64,000 nucleotides of DNA from Actinernus sp. WN-2022 (lineage: Eukaryota > Cnidaria > Anthozoa > Actiniaria > Actinernidae): positions 10,176,095 through 10,240,094 of the forward strand of contig JAOWCC010000936.1 of assembly GCA_030867875.1 (NCBI GenBank), in the 5' to 3' direction. The position numbers and the translations under genes were made by a program. Within the stretch, counting starts at the first letter, position 1, and the number at the start of each line of letters is the position of its first letter. The notes beneath the pieces were generated by a model. That model made no database searches and was not told the DNA's origin. It saw only the letters and a program-made list of their open reading frames with translations. Shown piece after piece: positions 22,311 through 33,593 of the stretch.

Positions 22311-24238
22311 TGCAGATTAGGTCAAAGAAGTATTAAAATACTCACTAAATCAGCCCATAGTTTACCAAGAAACAGCGACGCCTTAGCGTGAGTGAAATGT
22401 CAACATTGATTTTAGAAGGCTTAGCAGGAACTTCAATTATCCTAGGTACTAATTGACTTGCGAGAAATGAATTGAAGAGAGTCAAATCTATGCTAGTGCG
22501 CGATCTGAGAAGGATCGAGACTCCAGGAACTTACATTGATATGCGTATTATATATCAGAAGACAAATACGCAAATCTCAAAGACAGCAAACAGCTCGTGC
22601 TATCAATCGTTATCAACTATCATGTCACATCCTGCCGGCTTGCTATTATTTCACATTGAACGTTTGGTGTTGTTCACATTTGACTACGGGCGCGTTATAA
22701 ATAATCGTTTTCATACTGTCTGCATTTGAAAACCTAAACTTAATTTGTTCTGATGTTTCAAGTGATAATTCAGCTCTTGTCCACGAAGAGGTCATGCGAG
22801 GCACTCAACTTTTGTGTCGGCTTTACATGGGAAATTTTTCGTATTGATTTTCAACAGCTCAGTCTATTCCTCATTCCTTCAAATTCGATCATATATGCAG
22901 AAAAGCGAAGGAAGTGTAACGATAATGGTTTTTGCAATTATTCATGTTAACCTTACGCTGTTGGTAATATTTGTATGAACATTAACGCAATATTCACCGT
23001 TAACTTCTTTTGATCTTGTCAGTTCATCCAATATTTCCATCACCCCTTTGGAATTTCAAGCTTCTGAGATTGATCGAAACCCAAAGCAATAAACAAATAT
23101 TTAACTAGTACATAATGTATTTTTATTGTGTATCTAAAGTCACTGAGTTCTCTATATTTTTTATTTGAACCTTGTAAAACGATAGTGCAAGTATTTTTTA
23201 GAGAAAATCATTTAGTTTGCTGGCGAACCGAAGCTTAGCTGATTACTAACACGATCTGATGTCAAATGCCCCTCAAATAATATGATATCATGGGTAAAAA
23301 TATTAATACCATTCCATTGTTAAAGTAAACATTCAAAATGTTTACCAGATTTGCAAATCAAATCAAAATTGGTGAGGGATTCTGCAGACTGTAAAGACCT
23401 CTTATATAAGTACTTACAAACTATATATAATTTTATATGATGGATAGCCGAGTAACCAATGCTTATAAATACGCTAGCTATAGACTTTACAACCAGAACT
23501 ATTTCCGGCTGTACGGAACGAGGTCACAGACAAAAACAAACCTTGACACAAATGCAGAGAGCTTAAACAGCTGCAATCAAGTGTGAAGCATACCTTGCAG
23601 GCTAGGTATATACAAGGTAATTAGAAGCGTAGAGGTTATGTTTAAGTTAATGACCGACAAACACAATTACGTCACAACGTTTCTGATTCACGTATTCCGA
23701 GGTAATAGGATTTTGTTGACATTGTTGTGTATGTTTTCGCGGGGTTTCAATAATATATAATAATATATCTGACACTAATTGACAGATGTGTACGGAATAG
23801 TAGTTCTAACACTCAGTGAAAGCAATATAAAGTTTCAAGTAACCAAGTTATATTTATTTCCACACGGAGAGGTGTATGTCTTTAACAATAAAGACATTGC
23901 CCTTACCACCCAGCAGCCGTGTAAAAGAAATTACAAGTATGTACGATATTAACCATGAATTGTAAAAAAACGAGATCTAACCTTTGATGATAATTCGATA
24001 CCATTGGATATCCAAACGTGTTTGGATATTGTATTTCGCTTACGTTTCTAAATGTACATTGGATCTGTCCAAACAGCGCTGATCGAATGTATTACGGCTC
24101 CTGGTTGTTCATGTATTTTTATGGTCAACAAGAGCGCCAGTTGAAATATCCTGAGCCTGTTGGAAGGCTTTCGCCCTCGCGGGTCGACCATTTTGATTTA
24201 CTGTATTAAATTCTGTAAATACATTAACCTGGCGATTG
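22311..24238. other. Gene-free AT-rich stretch
   Basis: I see no recognisable coding domain, tandem array or long inverted repeat. Open frames of 60-85 codons at 22472, 22753 and 24018 look accidental. Confidence 0.45.
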
Positions 24239-24382
24239 TTGCGTGACCAGCACAGTGCAATCTGATTGGTTTGAATTTGACCTTTAACGCATGCGCAGAT
24301 CGCGTGCTACACTGAATAAAAATAAATAAAAAAAAACGACTTGCATTTTAAGACTCGGCGCTGCCACAGGCAGCCCGAGTAA
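24239..24382 (+). repeat. Dispersed repeat, copy 1 (ends in AGGCAGCCCGAGTAA)
   Basis: This 144-bp block matches 55786-55930 nearly base for base at both ends: GCGTGACCAGCACAGTGCAA, then CTTTAACGCATGCGCAGA, an A-rich AATAAAAAATAAA middle, and GACTCGGCGCTGCCACAGG to the end. The right end forms a small hairpin (GCTGCCACAGGCAGC). The same right end with changes is at 43252-43270. Confidence 0.82.
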
Positions 24383-24833
24383 CTAGCTATGTAGTATTAA
24401 ATTTATGAAATACAATTTATTCTTAAAATTGTTTAAAGAGCTACACTCTCGGACATCTGCGGATGAGATATATACTTCCCTGACATTTTTTTTACTTTTG
24501 AGAGGCCAATATAACATGGTATTGGCGTCTCAGAATACCAGCCTCTGATTGGCTCTTGCGCGAGCCCTTGCAGTCACAAGGGTTCCCGGTAAAGTTCAAA
24601 AGTCGTTTATTCAACAGCATTTAGTGAGTGTGTCATGGCAGGATTTCTACAGTTTCACCTTCAAATCGTTGTAAATTACGATATAAGAATTCTTCAATCC
24701 TAAAAGTAAGGTTGGCATTGTAACACTCAGTTACCAGCTAAACGTACAATTTTCACCGTCTCAAAGCAGTAAAATTACAAAAAGGTCTCATTCTAAGACT
24801 GAAAAACACACTTCCTTTAATATTAGATATCCC

Positions 24834-25592
24834 TTAAAGTGCACATGAAGCGAAAATTAGGTTGATCTAATTTTAAGATGCTTTCGAAATGAGGAATAAT
24901 GACATTTTCCATATCATCTCGTTTCAGACATATTCAGGTTTTTGTAATATGCAAATGAGATGACATCATGTTGGTTGCACAGCTTTGGAGACAAATAAAG
25001 AAATGAAGAACATCTCTGCATATATTGGGCAAAAACTATTGAAATTTTGCGTATATGTGGTACTTTGGAAAATACACATCATTGTACAAATTATACTGTT
25101 GCCATGGAACCACTCTGGCCCCAGGCTTTCTCTACAAATAACACAAACCTTTGTCAAACACATTTTTTTGGTGTGGATCCAAAATAAGATTTGGAACAAT
25201 GTAGGCATTGTATGTGAGTAGTTTAAGCAACCCATTTTTTATAACAAGGAAATAAATTGGAATTTTATGTTCAGGGTGAAAGGTGCGTGGGGTCATGAGT
25301 GTTTCCATGGCAACACCATCATTTGCACAGTGATGTATACTTTCCATAGTGCCATGCATGTGCAAAGTTTCAATAGTTTTTACCCAATATTTGCAGAGAT
25401 GTTCGTCATTTTGTGATTTGTCTCCTGGCTGTGAGCCAACATGACGTCATAGGTTATCTCATTTGCATATTACAAAAAACCTGAATATCTCTGAAACGAG
25501 ATAAGATGTTTACAAACGGAAAATATTGTATTCATCATTTCGAAAGCGTTTTAAAATTATGTCAACTTAATTTTCGCCTCATTTTTTTTAAA
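24834..25592. mobile_element. Large foldback element, ~290-bp arms (family FB-1)
   Basis: The left arm from TTAAAGTGCACATGAAGCGA is matched in reverse by the right arm ending CGCCTCATTTTTTTTAAAG. The match continues inward through CATATTCAGG, TAATATGCAAATGAGAT, GACAAAT and GTTGCCATGGAA-type landmarks to about 25125 and 25260. Arms are about 75-80 percent identical, so the element is old. Ends resemble those of 57783-58346. Short open frames on both strands inside it mirror the arms and are not genes. Confidence 0.75.
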
Positions 25593-25833
25593 GCAATTTA
25601 AGTTCGAAATCACGATTTTTGAAACGTAAAATGTAGAAGCGTAAATGAAGAGATTTAAAAACACTTCGCGAAAGTTTTCTCCACTCAAGCTGTCAAACCG
25701 TTGCCGTGTATATACTAGGCGCCGTTTGAGAATTGAAATTAGGATCAGCATGAGTTTGGTGCTTTATTCTTTTCTTAATTATTTCTTTTAACAATTCCCG
25801 ACTTAATAACTGTTGAATCGCGATACAAAACTA

Positions 25834-25970
25834 ATTGCGATTTTGAGACGCCGATACCGAATTATATTGCCGGCGTTGGAGGAAAATATATTTTTCGTAT
25901 TGTATACGAAATATATTTTCTCCTAACTTGCCGGCAATATAATTCGGTATCGGCGTCTCAAAATCGCAAT
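25834..25970. mobile_element. Nearly perfect palindrome, ~137 bp
   Basis: ATTGCGATTTTGAGACGCC at 25834 is mirrored by GGCGTCTCAAAATCGCAAT ending at 25970. The arms stay matched through ACCGAATTATATTGCCGGC to a centre around 25899 (TCGTATTGTATACGA) with almost no loop. There are only a few mismatches in the inner third. Such a structure would extrude as a cruciform and is probably a young MITE. Confidence 0.85.
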
Positions 25971-27338
25971 AAGTTTATATCAGTAGTCCAGCTCTTTTAT
26001 GAACTTTATGAACCAATCAAGTACACAGTTACAACAGAATAAGTTGTAGTCTACTTATGAATAATATTGTAGAGTAAAAATTAGACAGTTTTCTCAGTGC
26101 TATTTGTCAGGGTCCTACTTTTTTTAACACGCAGCTGAACCTCGATATTCATAATGCCACGACTATTTCCTCGTTCAGTCTAAGCTAAAAATGTATATAT
26201 TCTCCCGTCCTTGAATCTGCCTCTTTCCTATCAGTTTTATTTGTTTAATTAGCCCATTATTAGTTCTATACTTCTCATATCACCATGATCTTTCTGGCGC
26301 CGCTCCTGTACCGTTTTAATCCAATTTATTATGAAAGAGGTGGGGCAAAACCACACAAGCCATATGGTTTCTATTTGGGCTTCCTCGCCACCTGGTATCA
26401 TGTATTTATGTAACCATGGTAACCATGGCATTTATATTTGTGGTAAATGAAAAAAATAGAAAAAATAAAGGCATCTTGGAATCAATAAATCTTTAATTCA
26501 ACCTCTTGAGGCTGTATAAGACGAGTTGGGCTGATCGAAATTCATGCAATAATAAATATTCTTTATACCATTATTAATTTAAAACGCGTATAAGACCGAC
26601 AGACATTTCTTTTTTAAAAGACGATATCTAAATGGTATTGGAACAGATCCCCAGAGGAAGGGGAGGTTTTGTAAATGACCCCTTAAAATTATGCATAAAT
26701 TTACAGAGTTATTTAAGAAGTCATTATCATGGTGATTCCTAATAGGTACGAAAAACGTATTTCTCATGTGTGACACAATTTCGCTGGTATGTTTGGTATT
26801 GTCACCCCTAGGACATATAAACCACTCCTTAACTGGTCTCACCTCTTTACGCCAACCAGTTTTCGTAGTTTTTGTAAAAAAAAATTGTATTTAAAAGTAT
26901 AACAATTTGAAATTTTGAACCTTTTGACTCCAGAGGTAGAGGTGAATTTGCACTGGTTTGGAGAATACGTTTCCTGGTTTTTCCTCATCTGGGAGGTTTT
27001 TATCCCGGTTTTTCGTATCCGGCAATTCATCATCTAAAATCTAGCTTGGAATTGTACTATAATTGTACTGGACTATCGTTGTAAATCTCTAACGAAATTA
27101 AACTTTTGGCAACTTTGTTAAGCTTTCGCTCAGCTGAGAACTCGTTCACAAGTGAGTGCATAGGTCACGTGTATGTATAAAAGCAGCCATTGTAACTGGC
27201 TCTAGTCCCAATAAAGATTACTGATCGGCTCCCTCCAGCCGTGTTTGTGTTTTATATGGGAAATGTTTTCTATTCGGCTGAACGTAGTGAAAGAGAATAT
27301 AATATGTTTTGGTAATCACATTGGGCCGAGTAAAATTA
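25971..27338. other. No supportable gene; LTR-like promoter/polyA cluster near 27175
   Basis: Two adjacent minus-strand open frames (26839-27033 and 26579-26842) are not recognised. At 27166-27225, CACGTGTATGTATAAAAGCAGCC (TATA-like) is followed 30 bp later by CCCAATAAAGATTACTG (polyA signal). This is the order expected in an LTR R region, but LTR ends and a second LTR were not found. Confidence 0.35.
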
Positions 27339-27443
27339 AGAATTAATTTCACGCGTGTTTTCAAAGTTTCCCAAATTGCCCGAGTCGCGAAACGACAAGG
27401 GCAATTTGGAAAAACTTTGAAAACACAAGTGCAATTAATCCTT
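27339..27443. mobile_element. Short foldback repeat
   Basis: TTTCAAAGTTTCCCAAATTGCCC at 27359-27381 is mirrored by GGGCAATTTGGAAAAACTTTGA at 27399. Outward, GTGTTTTC/GAAAACAC and AATTAATTTC/GCAATTAATC extend the arms to about 42 bp. The small loop holds GAGTCGCGAAACGAC. Confidence 0.7.
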
Positions 27444-27699
27444 AATTATACGAGGAACAATGCGATTACTTGCATATTGTTTATAACATTGAGGGCAAAA
27501 TGTTCATTGAAACATATTCAAGCGCGCGTACATCTTGGAAGCCATCAGACTGCTAAAAAATGTCATTCAACGTTTAATGTGAGAATGAGATGTTTACAAG
27601 GCGAAATAATTTATTCACAAATCGACAGTTCAAAGTTCAACAGTCTTGACAACATTATTCACTAATTCAGCGAAGAAAAGTCTTTAGTTACATGATCGC

Positions 27700-28666
27700 T
27701 AGCCTGCAGAACAGGCGCTTTTCCGATACGAGCGGAGCGAGTTCATATACCGACCGAGCGAAGCGAGCATAGGCGAGAAAAAATAAGCGCCTGCCGTCTT
27801 CTTACGGAAATTTGAATTCTGACCCTTTTCCGCGTGGATTAACATGATTATTAAACATGTCAATCAAACTTTGTGTTCTCCTAACTTTGTCGGTATCTGA
27901 GATATGTAGTCAAAACATTGCACAGTTCATTTTTATTACCTTTATTTCTCCTGTCCAAGTCTCTACAGTGTGGGATTTATTCACGGCCACAGCCTCTATA
28001 AAGTCGCTCAGTCCCCGCTCAGTTTTTCCTTCATCAGTTCATGTCAGCTCGACACTGACTCTTTCACTCGAACAGTCTCTGACAACAGGAGCGAAAATTA
28101 CTTTAGAGATCTCCGTAATTTCCTTAAGTTCTACGTCTAGATAGTAGAGGGAGATGGCTTTTAAGTCCCAGTGTATTTAGTTTCGATTAACTGAGCCTTC
28201 ACAATGCTTTGCAAATAAGACAATGCCGATTTTAGCGCAAAGTCCTGTATGACTCGACTTCCACGGCAAACAGTTGGAAAATAAGGCTTTTACCTGTTGG
28301 TAAAACCTCCAAAATATCCCGCCTAGAAAGTACAAATGTAAACTATTCACTGCCTGATTTGTTCTTCTAAATACTTTCCTGGATTAACGCGCAACCGCTC
28401 GATCACTTCTCTCTTGTCGCCGCCATTTCAGTCAGTTCGCAGGAGGAATGTGCGACATTTCGTGAGACATGATAGCGATGACAGCTAATTGACCAATCAG
28501 TATTTCCCGTCCAGAGTCTGTATGGGAAATGAAAATGTATAAGGGATGGCTGCAGGCCCTCCTTCTCCCCTCTCGTGCCAGTCTCCTTTTTCCATTTTCA
28601 CGCGGCCAAATCATTTTATCACTTCCTTTGCGTTGAAATAACACTGAGGGCCTGTTTCGCAGGCTA
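27700..28666. mobile_element. Non-autonomous Mutator-like element, 967 bp
   Basis: Termini are TAGCCTGCAGAACAGGC and GCCTGTTTCGCAGGCTA. CATGATCGC occurs immediately outside both ends (27691-27699 and 28667-28675), a 9-bp target duplication as typical for MULEs. Because TA lies at both borders, the shared direct repeat can be drawn as up to 13 bp. GAGCGGAGCGAGTTC and CGAGCGAAGCGAGC follow the left end. The open frames inside (27857-28144 plus, 28432-28644 minus) show no transposase features. The right end lies 68 bp from the recombinase pseudogene stop. Confidence 0.85.
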
Positions 28667-28734
28667 CATGATCGCTAAAATGCATCGAAAATAGCTTCGT
28701 AGCTGACAAGAGCTAACTCTAGTTAATCAGAAAG

Positions 28735-29162
28735 TCAATCAGAATCAGAATCCGTGAGAATTAGTCGCTTGAATGGACGCTTAGGCTTGCCGTTGGGATT
28801 TTGACTCAGACTTGGTTGGGCTGAGTGATCACCCGCTATGTGCATAGTGATATTGCAGTCGCTGAAGTTGAAAACATTTCCCAGAGCTGATGGACCTGGA
28901 GGTATACGAGGCTGAAACGGAACAAGCTGACTCAGGACTCTCTGAGGACAGGAATTGCTGCCATCTGTGATATTGGAGATTATTCGCTGTTCGTTTTCAT
29001 CACCCGAGTTGTAGTCGTCCAGGCCTTCCTCTGTGGTATGGAATGTGATATTTCTTTATATATTTGGCCCTTAGGGACCCCAGAACCGTTCAACTTATTT
29101 ACCACTGTCTTCCTGACGCTGTGGTTTGTGAGTTTCTTATCAGCACAGACGTCTTTGGTTGG
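28735..29162 (-). pseudogene. Crypton/DUF3504-type tyrosine recombinase, 3' half
   Basis: The minus strand reads from 29162: KPTKDVCADKKLTNHSVRKT, then VVNKLNGSGVPKGQIYKEI. After a frameshift it continues HTTEEGLDDYNSGDENEQR, later PPGPSALGNVFNFSDCNITM, and ends KRLILTDSDSD with TGA at 28735. NHSVRKT carries the His-x-x-Arg of the catalytic domain, and LDDY the likely nucleophile Tyr, as in KIAA1958/QRICH1-like (Crypton-derived) recombinase domains. The 5' half lies at 38433-39275 on the same strand, separated only by LINE-A. The C-terminal tail (FNFSDCNITMHI, then basic and DSDSD) is typical of this family as I recall it. Confidence 0.78.
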
Positions 29163-29168
29163 TTTCAG

Positions 29169-29478
29169 CGAGCGGTTACCAATCGAGCGGTTACCAATCG
29201 AGCGGTTACCAATCGAGCGGTTTCCAAGCGAGCGGTTTCCAAGCGAGCGGTTTCCAAGCGAGCGGTTGCCAAGCGAGCGGTTGCCAAGCGAGCGGTTGCC
29301 AAGCGAGCGGTTGCCAAGCGAGCGGTTGCCAAGCGAGCGGTTACCAAGCGAGCGGTTGCCAAGCGAGCGGTTGCCAAGCGAGCGGTTGCCAAGCGAACGG
29401 TTGCCAAGCGAGCGGTTGCCAAGCGAGCGGTTGCCAAGCGAGCGGTTGCCAAGCGAGCGGTTGTCAAGCGAGCGGTTT
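29169..29478 (+). repeat. 15-bp minisatellite at the 5' end of LINE-A
   Basis: About 20.7 copies of CGAGCGGTTGCCAAG occur with blocks of variants in order: three ACCAAT, three TCCAAG, then mostly GCCAAG. Because 15 is a multiple of 3, several frames stay open (RLPSE, RAVAK or GCQAS repeats on the plus strand), but these are unlikely to be proteins. The array begins at the base directly after the LINE-A target duplication, so it belongs to the element and is placed like promoter monomers of some other LINEs. Confidence 0.88.
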
Positions 29479-29591
29479 GGATGCTGTTAATTTCTCTCTC
29501 CATTTCATATTCTAAAAACCTCTAGAAATTATGTACAAGTTGATAAATCTAACACTATAAATATATATGTAATATGGGAGACACTTCAATC

Positions 29592-30387
29592 ATGAACCTA
29601 CGCAAGGAAAATAACGCTTTACGGGTACAAGGCGCTGAATTGAGCAAATATATGGAATCCCTGAAATTCCAACATGGCGAGCAGCCTTCCAGTTAGGCGC
29701 GACTCTGAGGTTGTAGATGAGAACGAGAAGAGTTTACAGTTTCTCAGTAATTCATATGACGAGTTAAATGTATTCAGGAAAGCTGCTGAAACGGAAATGA
29801 AACGAATTTCGACTAAACTTACAGAAATTACCATAAAAGTAAATGAGAGCAACGAAGCAGTGGAAGCCATTCAAGTATACAGCTATCAATATAATGTAAA
29901 GATCCTTGGGAACCCTCAAGCACCTCGAAGGGCAGAATCTGCACAAGTTACAGCAGAGCTCTGTCTGAAGCTTTTTCAAGGCATTGGAGTAGATGATATA
30001 TCCATTCAGGATATAGACATAGCCCACAGAATTCCAAATCGCCGTGCCGAAGCTACGACTCCTTCAGCTATTATATGCAAATTCACTCGTAGACTGGCGA
30101 AAGAGAAAGTGATGAAATTGAGGAAAGAAACGGCCAACATTGGCATTGAAGCCCTTGGGTTACCACCACATGTAACTTTGGATCGAATTATGATCTTTGA
30201 TCATCTGACCCCCAAAACCCAGGAACTCCTACGCCAATGTAAATCATTTCAACTGTAGTTTAGTTTCAAGTATTGTTGGACCAAGAGTTCTACCATTTAC
30301 CTGAGGAAAACAGACGATTCAAATGCTATCCGCATTCAGAAGTTGGAGGACCTCGACCCATTAAAAGAAGGAGCGAATGGGTCGTAA
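29592..30387 (+). pseudogene. LINE-A ORF1 (nucleic-acid-binding, L1-ORF1p-like), broken
   Basis: It starts MNLRKENNALRVQGAELSKY, a coiled-coil-like N-terminus. It shifts frame near 29680-29690, then reads on from LPVRRDSEVVDENEKSL through an RRM-like part (VYSYQYNVKILGNP, IAHRIPNRR, IICKFTRRLAKEKVMKLR) to KSFQL and a TAG at 30256. The same frame continues after the TAG with KYCWTKSSTIYLRKTDDSNA to a TAA at 30385, so the natural protein would end there. ORF1 proteins of this type coat element RNA. One frameshift and one in-frame stop make it inactive as it stands. Confidence 0.82.
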
Positions 30388-30562
30388 TTTGCCTATAGAC
30401 ACATAACTCCCAACTGGTAAACTGCGATTCATTATAATTGGGAATTGCTGGATCCAGACTGTCACACAATTCAAGTCAAGTTACTGGACTGGATTAACTA
30501 ACTGATTTAAGATAAGTCACAATTTAAAATTGTAGCTATATTATGTTTATGCATGCTAAGCC

Positions 30563-32316
30563 ATGAAAAGAGACAAACAAAAATCTAGGGCTACTAAACT
30601 CCTTCTTAAACAGCTTCCATATTATGGAAATGATATTATTAATACTCATGGTCAATTCAATGTCTCATTACCAACAAATTGCCTTCCCTCTAAAACTTAC
30701 TTAGATAAGTTGCATAGTGTTCATGACCTTGATTTATTTAATCTTAATACTGCACAAAATCCTGATACCAATCCAGATTTACAATCCTATAATAATCCCA
30801 TACGTACCAATTATTATTCCCCTTACAGCTTTAATACGCTAAAAAAAACATCACTAACTCAAAAATCGAATCCAGTTTTTCAGTTTTTCATAACAATGTG
30901 AGAAGTTTACAACTAAACCTTGAAAATCTTGAATCTCATCTATTAAACGAACTAGATTATGAAATTGATATAATAGGTATTACTGAAACTAAAATTACAG
31001 ATTCAGTCACACCAATCTTGAATTTGGACATTGAAGGCTATATATTTGAATATGTTCCCACACCTCTTGCTTCAGGAGGGGTTGGAATGTATATAAATAA
31101 CAACTTAAATTATTCCATTATAGAAAAAACATCAACACCTTTTTTACAAGCATTATGGTTGAAATAAACTTCTCACACAAAAAAAAATTATCTGTGGAAT
31201 TATCTATAGACAGCATAATTCCCCTGAGGCATTCTTGTCCTACTTTGATGATATTATGGAAAAATATAGCTCCAGTGGGAAACCAACCTATATTCTTGGT
31301 GACTTCAACATTGACCCTCTCAAATCTGAAACATGTAACTTTTCTCACAACTTTCTACTTTCCTTACAGAGCTGCTATTTTATTCCAACAATTGATAAGC
31401 CCACAAGAGTATATCAAAATTCTGCCACCCTTATTGACAACATCTTTACTAATAATCCCGAAAAAGTAATTTATAGTGGAAATATAGTCTCTGACATTAG
31501 TGACCATTTCTCTCAGTTTTGCATAACCTCATTTGTTAAAGATAAAACAAACTATAAAGAAGAAAATGAGAGATAATGATAAATACAAATATTAAAGAAA
31601 CCGAATATCATATTTAATACGTATTAGTAAAAAGTTGTACTTTCACTCCTATTTTGAAAATAATATGAATAAATATAAGAAAACCTGGAAGGGAATAAAC
31701 TGTTTAATAAACACCAACAAGAAGAATTTAAAACCTATTTCTGCTCTTAAAGATCCTCGAAACAATATGATTATTACTGAACCTTCGAAGATACCTAATA
31801 TAATGAACAGACATTTTGCTTCAATTGGACAGAAACTAGCAAACCAAGTTCCAAATCACAGTAAGCACCCCTTAGACTATTTAAGTGATATCAGACAAAA
31901 GGATTCATTTTTCTTTACCCCTATAACAAAACCTGAAGTGGAATATGAAATTGTGTCGATACCAAACAATAAATCATATGGTCTATATTCCTGTCCAATT
32001 GCCATGTTAAGATGTTCAAGGCATATACTTAGTTCACCATTAGCAAATATATTAAACACTTCTGTACAACTTGGAACATATCCATCTAAGTTAAAGATCT
32101 CAAAAATAGTACCAATATGCAAATCTGAAGATGAATTGGAAACTAACAACTATAGACCAATATATTTACTGTCCATTTTTAACAGAATCTTTGAAAAACT
32201 TATGTATAATCGTTTGGCATGTTTCATAGAAAAGAATGAGCTGTTATATAATGCTGAATATGGTTTTAGGACAACACATTCAACTGAACATGCTATCCAA
32301 GATATAATAAACACAA
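30563..32316 (+). pseudogene. LINE-A ORF2, part 1: EEP endonuclease and start of RT
   Basis: The N-terminal stretch (from MKRDKQKSRATKLLLKQL) is followed after a frameshift near 30880 by the endonuclease landmarks FHNNVRSLQLN, IIGITETKI (catalytic Glu), GGVGMYI, ILGDFNID, LIDNIFTN and SDH (catalytic Asp-His, near 31500). Further frameshifts lie near 31150 and 31575-31630. RT sequence begins with WKGINCLI and runs through LKISKIVPICK, NNYRPIYLLS and YGFRTTHSTEHA to where the TA-flanked MITE cuts in at 32318. Confidence 0.85.
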
Positions 32317-32318
32317 TA

Positions 32319-32458
32319 GGCCATTTTGACGATGTTGCGTGCGCAGCTAGAACAATGGATATCGGTTTTAAATAACAAAAGGCTGGTGAACCAGAACGAG
32401 TCTGAGCAGCTCGCATCTATTGTTCTACTGATGCGTGCGCAACATCGTCAAAATGGCC
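32319..32458. mobile_element. 140-bp TA-flanked MITE inside the LINE-A RT
   Basis: GGCCATTTTGACGATGTTGCG at the left end is exactly repeated in reverse at the right end, with weaker matching further in. TA lies outside both ends (32317-32318 and 32459-32460). Removing it joins RT codons of LINE-A from IINTI to QTNMDNKMFTCAVFIDL. TA duplication suggests Tc1/mariner-type mobilisation. Confidence 0.88.
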
Positions 32459-32460
32459 TA

Positions 32461-32695
32461 TACAAACAAATATGGATAACAAAATGTTCACATGTGCTGT
32501 GTTTATTGATTTAAAAAAGGCTTTGATACCGTAAATCACAGTATATTATTAAAAACACTATATCATTATGGAGTAAGAGGTATATTGTACGATTGGGTTG
32601 AGTCTTACCTGCATGGTAGAACCCAAACAACCCAAATAGTATCTCACATATCTAATAAAGAGAATAATAATTATGGTGTTCCCCAGGCTCTGTCC
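32461..32695 (+). pseudogene. LINE-A ORF2, part 2: RT palm segment
   Basis: It reads TCAVFIDLKK, then after a one-base loss AFDTVNHSILL (first catalytic Asp of RT), YHYGVRGILYDW, and NNYGVPQ. One G is missing in the GVPQGSVLG codons, a second frameshift. The sequence is then cut after TCCTTGGTC by LINE-B. Confidence 0.83.
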
Positions 32696-32825
32696 TTGGT
32701 CGAACGGTCAGCGGTCAGCGATCCAAGATGGCTGTGAATTTTCGCGCGCTGCAATGAACGTACCAAACCTTCAATGTTTTCGTTATTTAACTAGTTTTTA
32801 GTGTGTTTCTTTTTGTTACTTTGTA

Positions 32826-33593
32826 TTGTCAATGATGGGCATCACTAAAGAAGATCTAGAATCGATTCTGGACAAGAAACTCGAACCAATTTTGAACTCA
32901 ATGCAATTCATTAACGAACAATATGAAGAAATGGTAAGCAAGTTAGGGAAACTACAACAAGAAAACAAGGAGATCAGAGAAGAGAATAACTGTCTCAAGT
33001 CACAAATGTTCACTATTACTAACACGCTTAAGCAGCAAAGAGTCCTGCTCGAAGAACAAGAACAGTACATGAGGCGTGAATGCCTAGAAATTAAGGGCAT
33101 TCCTGTAGCGTCCCACGACGAAAACACGAATGATATTCTCGTTAAAGTAGCTGACCTAATGGAGATTGAAATAGAGGAGAATGATATATCGATCAGCCAT
33201 AGGCTACCAAGCAGCATTAAGCCGTCTTTCGACCAAGATGGAGCTTCTCGTCGTCCTCCTCCGCCGTTGATTATCGTGAAGTTCGTAAGGAGAGATATCA
33301 GAGAGCAATTCTACAGAGCAAGATTCAATCTTAAAGGGAAATCGACAATTAACCTTGAGGGTTTTGAGAGAGCACATGTTAACAACATATACATATCCGA
33401 GAGTCTGACGCAAGCGAAGAAAGAACTTTTCAAGGCTTCACTTAAAGTTAAGAAAGACCTAAAATACAAGTTCATCTCAACTATGAATGGCCGTATCTAT
33501 TTACGGAAAGATCTAGCGAGCCGTTCAATTTTCATTGGTTGTGAGGATGATCTTGCTAAATTAAAAGCTGAAGTTCCTCTCCCCTCACCATGA
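32826..33593 (+). CDS. LINE-B ORF1 protein, 255 aa
   Basis: RNA-binding partner protein of the LINE. Residues about 15-85 form a coiled coil with Leu/Ile heptads (IREENNCLKSQMFTITNTL). Residues about 90-175 are an RRM-like region beginning with RRECLEIKGIP, through ISISHRLPSS and PLIIVKFVRRDIREQFYRAR. The C-terminal part (ISESLTQAKKELFKASLKVK, then FISTMNGRIYLRK) is basic and matches the C-terminal domain layout of L1-ORF1p-like (transposase_22) proteins. The ATG at 32826 opens the frame; a downstream ATG at codon 3 is also possible. Intact, it stops 232 bp before ORF2, so ORF2 would need reinitiation or another start mode. Confidence 0.85.
   Translation: MSMMGITKEDLESILDKKLEPILNSMQFINEQYEEMVSKLGKLQQENKEIREENNCLKSQMFTITNTLKQQRVLLEEQEQYMRRECLEIKGIPVASHDENTNDILVKVADLMEIEIEENDISISHRLPSSIKPSFDQDGASRRPPPPLIIVKFVRRDIREQFYRARFNLKGKSTINLEGFERAHVNNIYISESLTQAKKELFKASLKVKKDLKYKFISTMNGRIYLRKDLASRSIFIGCEDDLAKLKAEVPLPSP

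Noticed and set aside
27166..27230. LTR with TATA and AATAAA
   Set aside because: There are no TG...CA ends, no second LTR, no primer-binding site and no pol nearby, so it is kept only as a note.
28880..28925. Hammerhead-like CTGATGG...GAAAC arrangement
   Set aside because: It lies within the recombinase coding tail on the opposite strand, the core base after CTGATG is wrong, and no stems form.
29038..29525. Several overlapping open frames of 112-153 codons with RLPSE, RAVAK, GCQAS and TARLA repeats
   Set aside because: They exist only because the 15-bp repeat is a multiple of three and lacks stops in most frames. The array belongs to LINE-A's 5' end.
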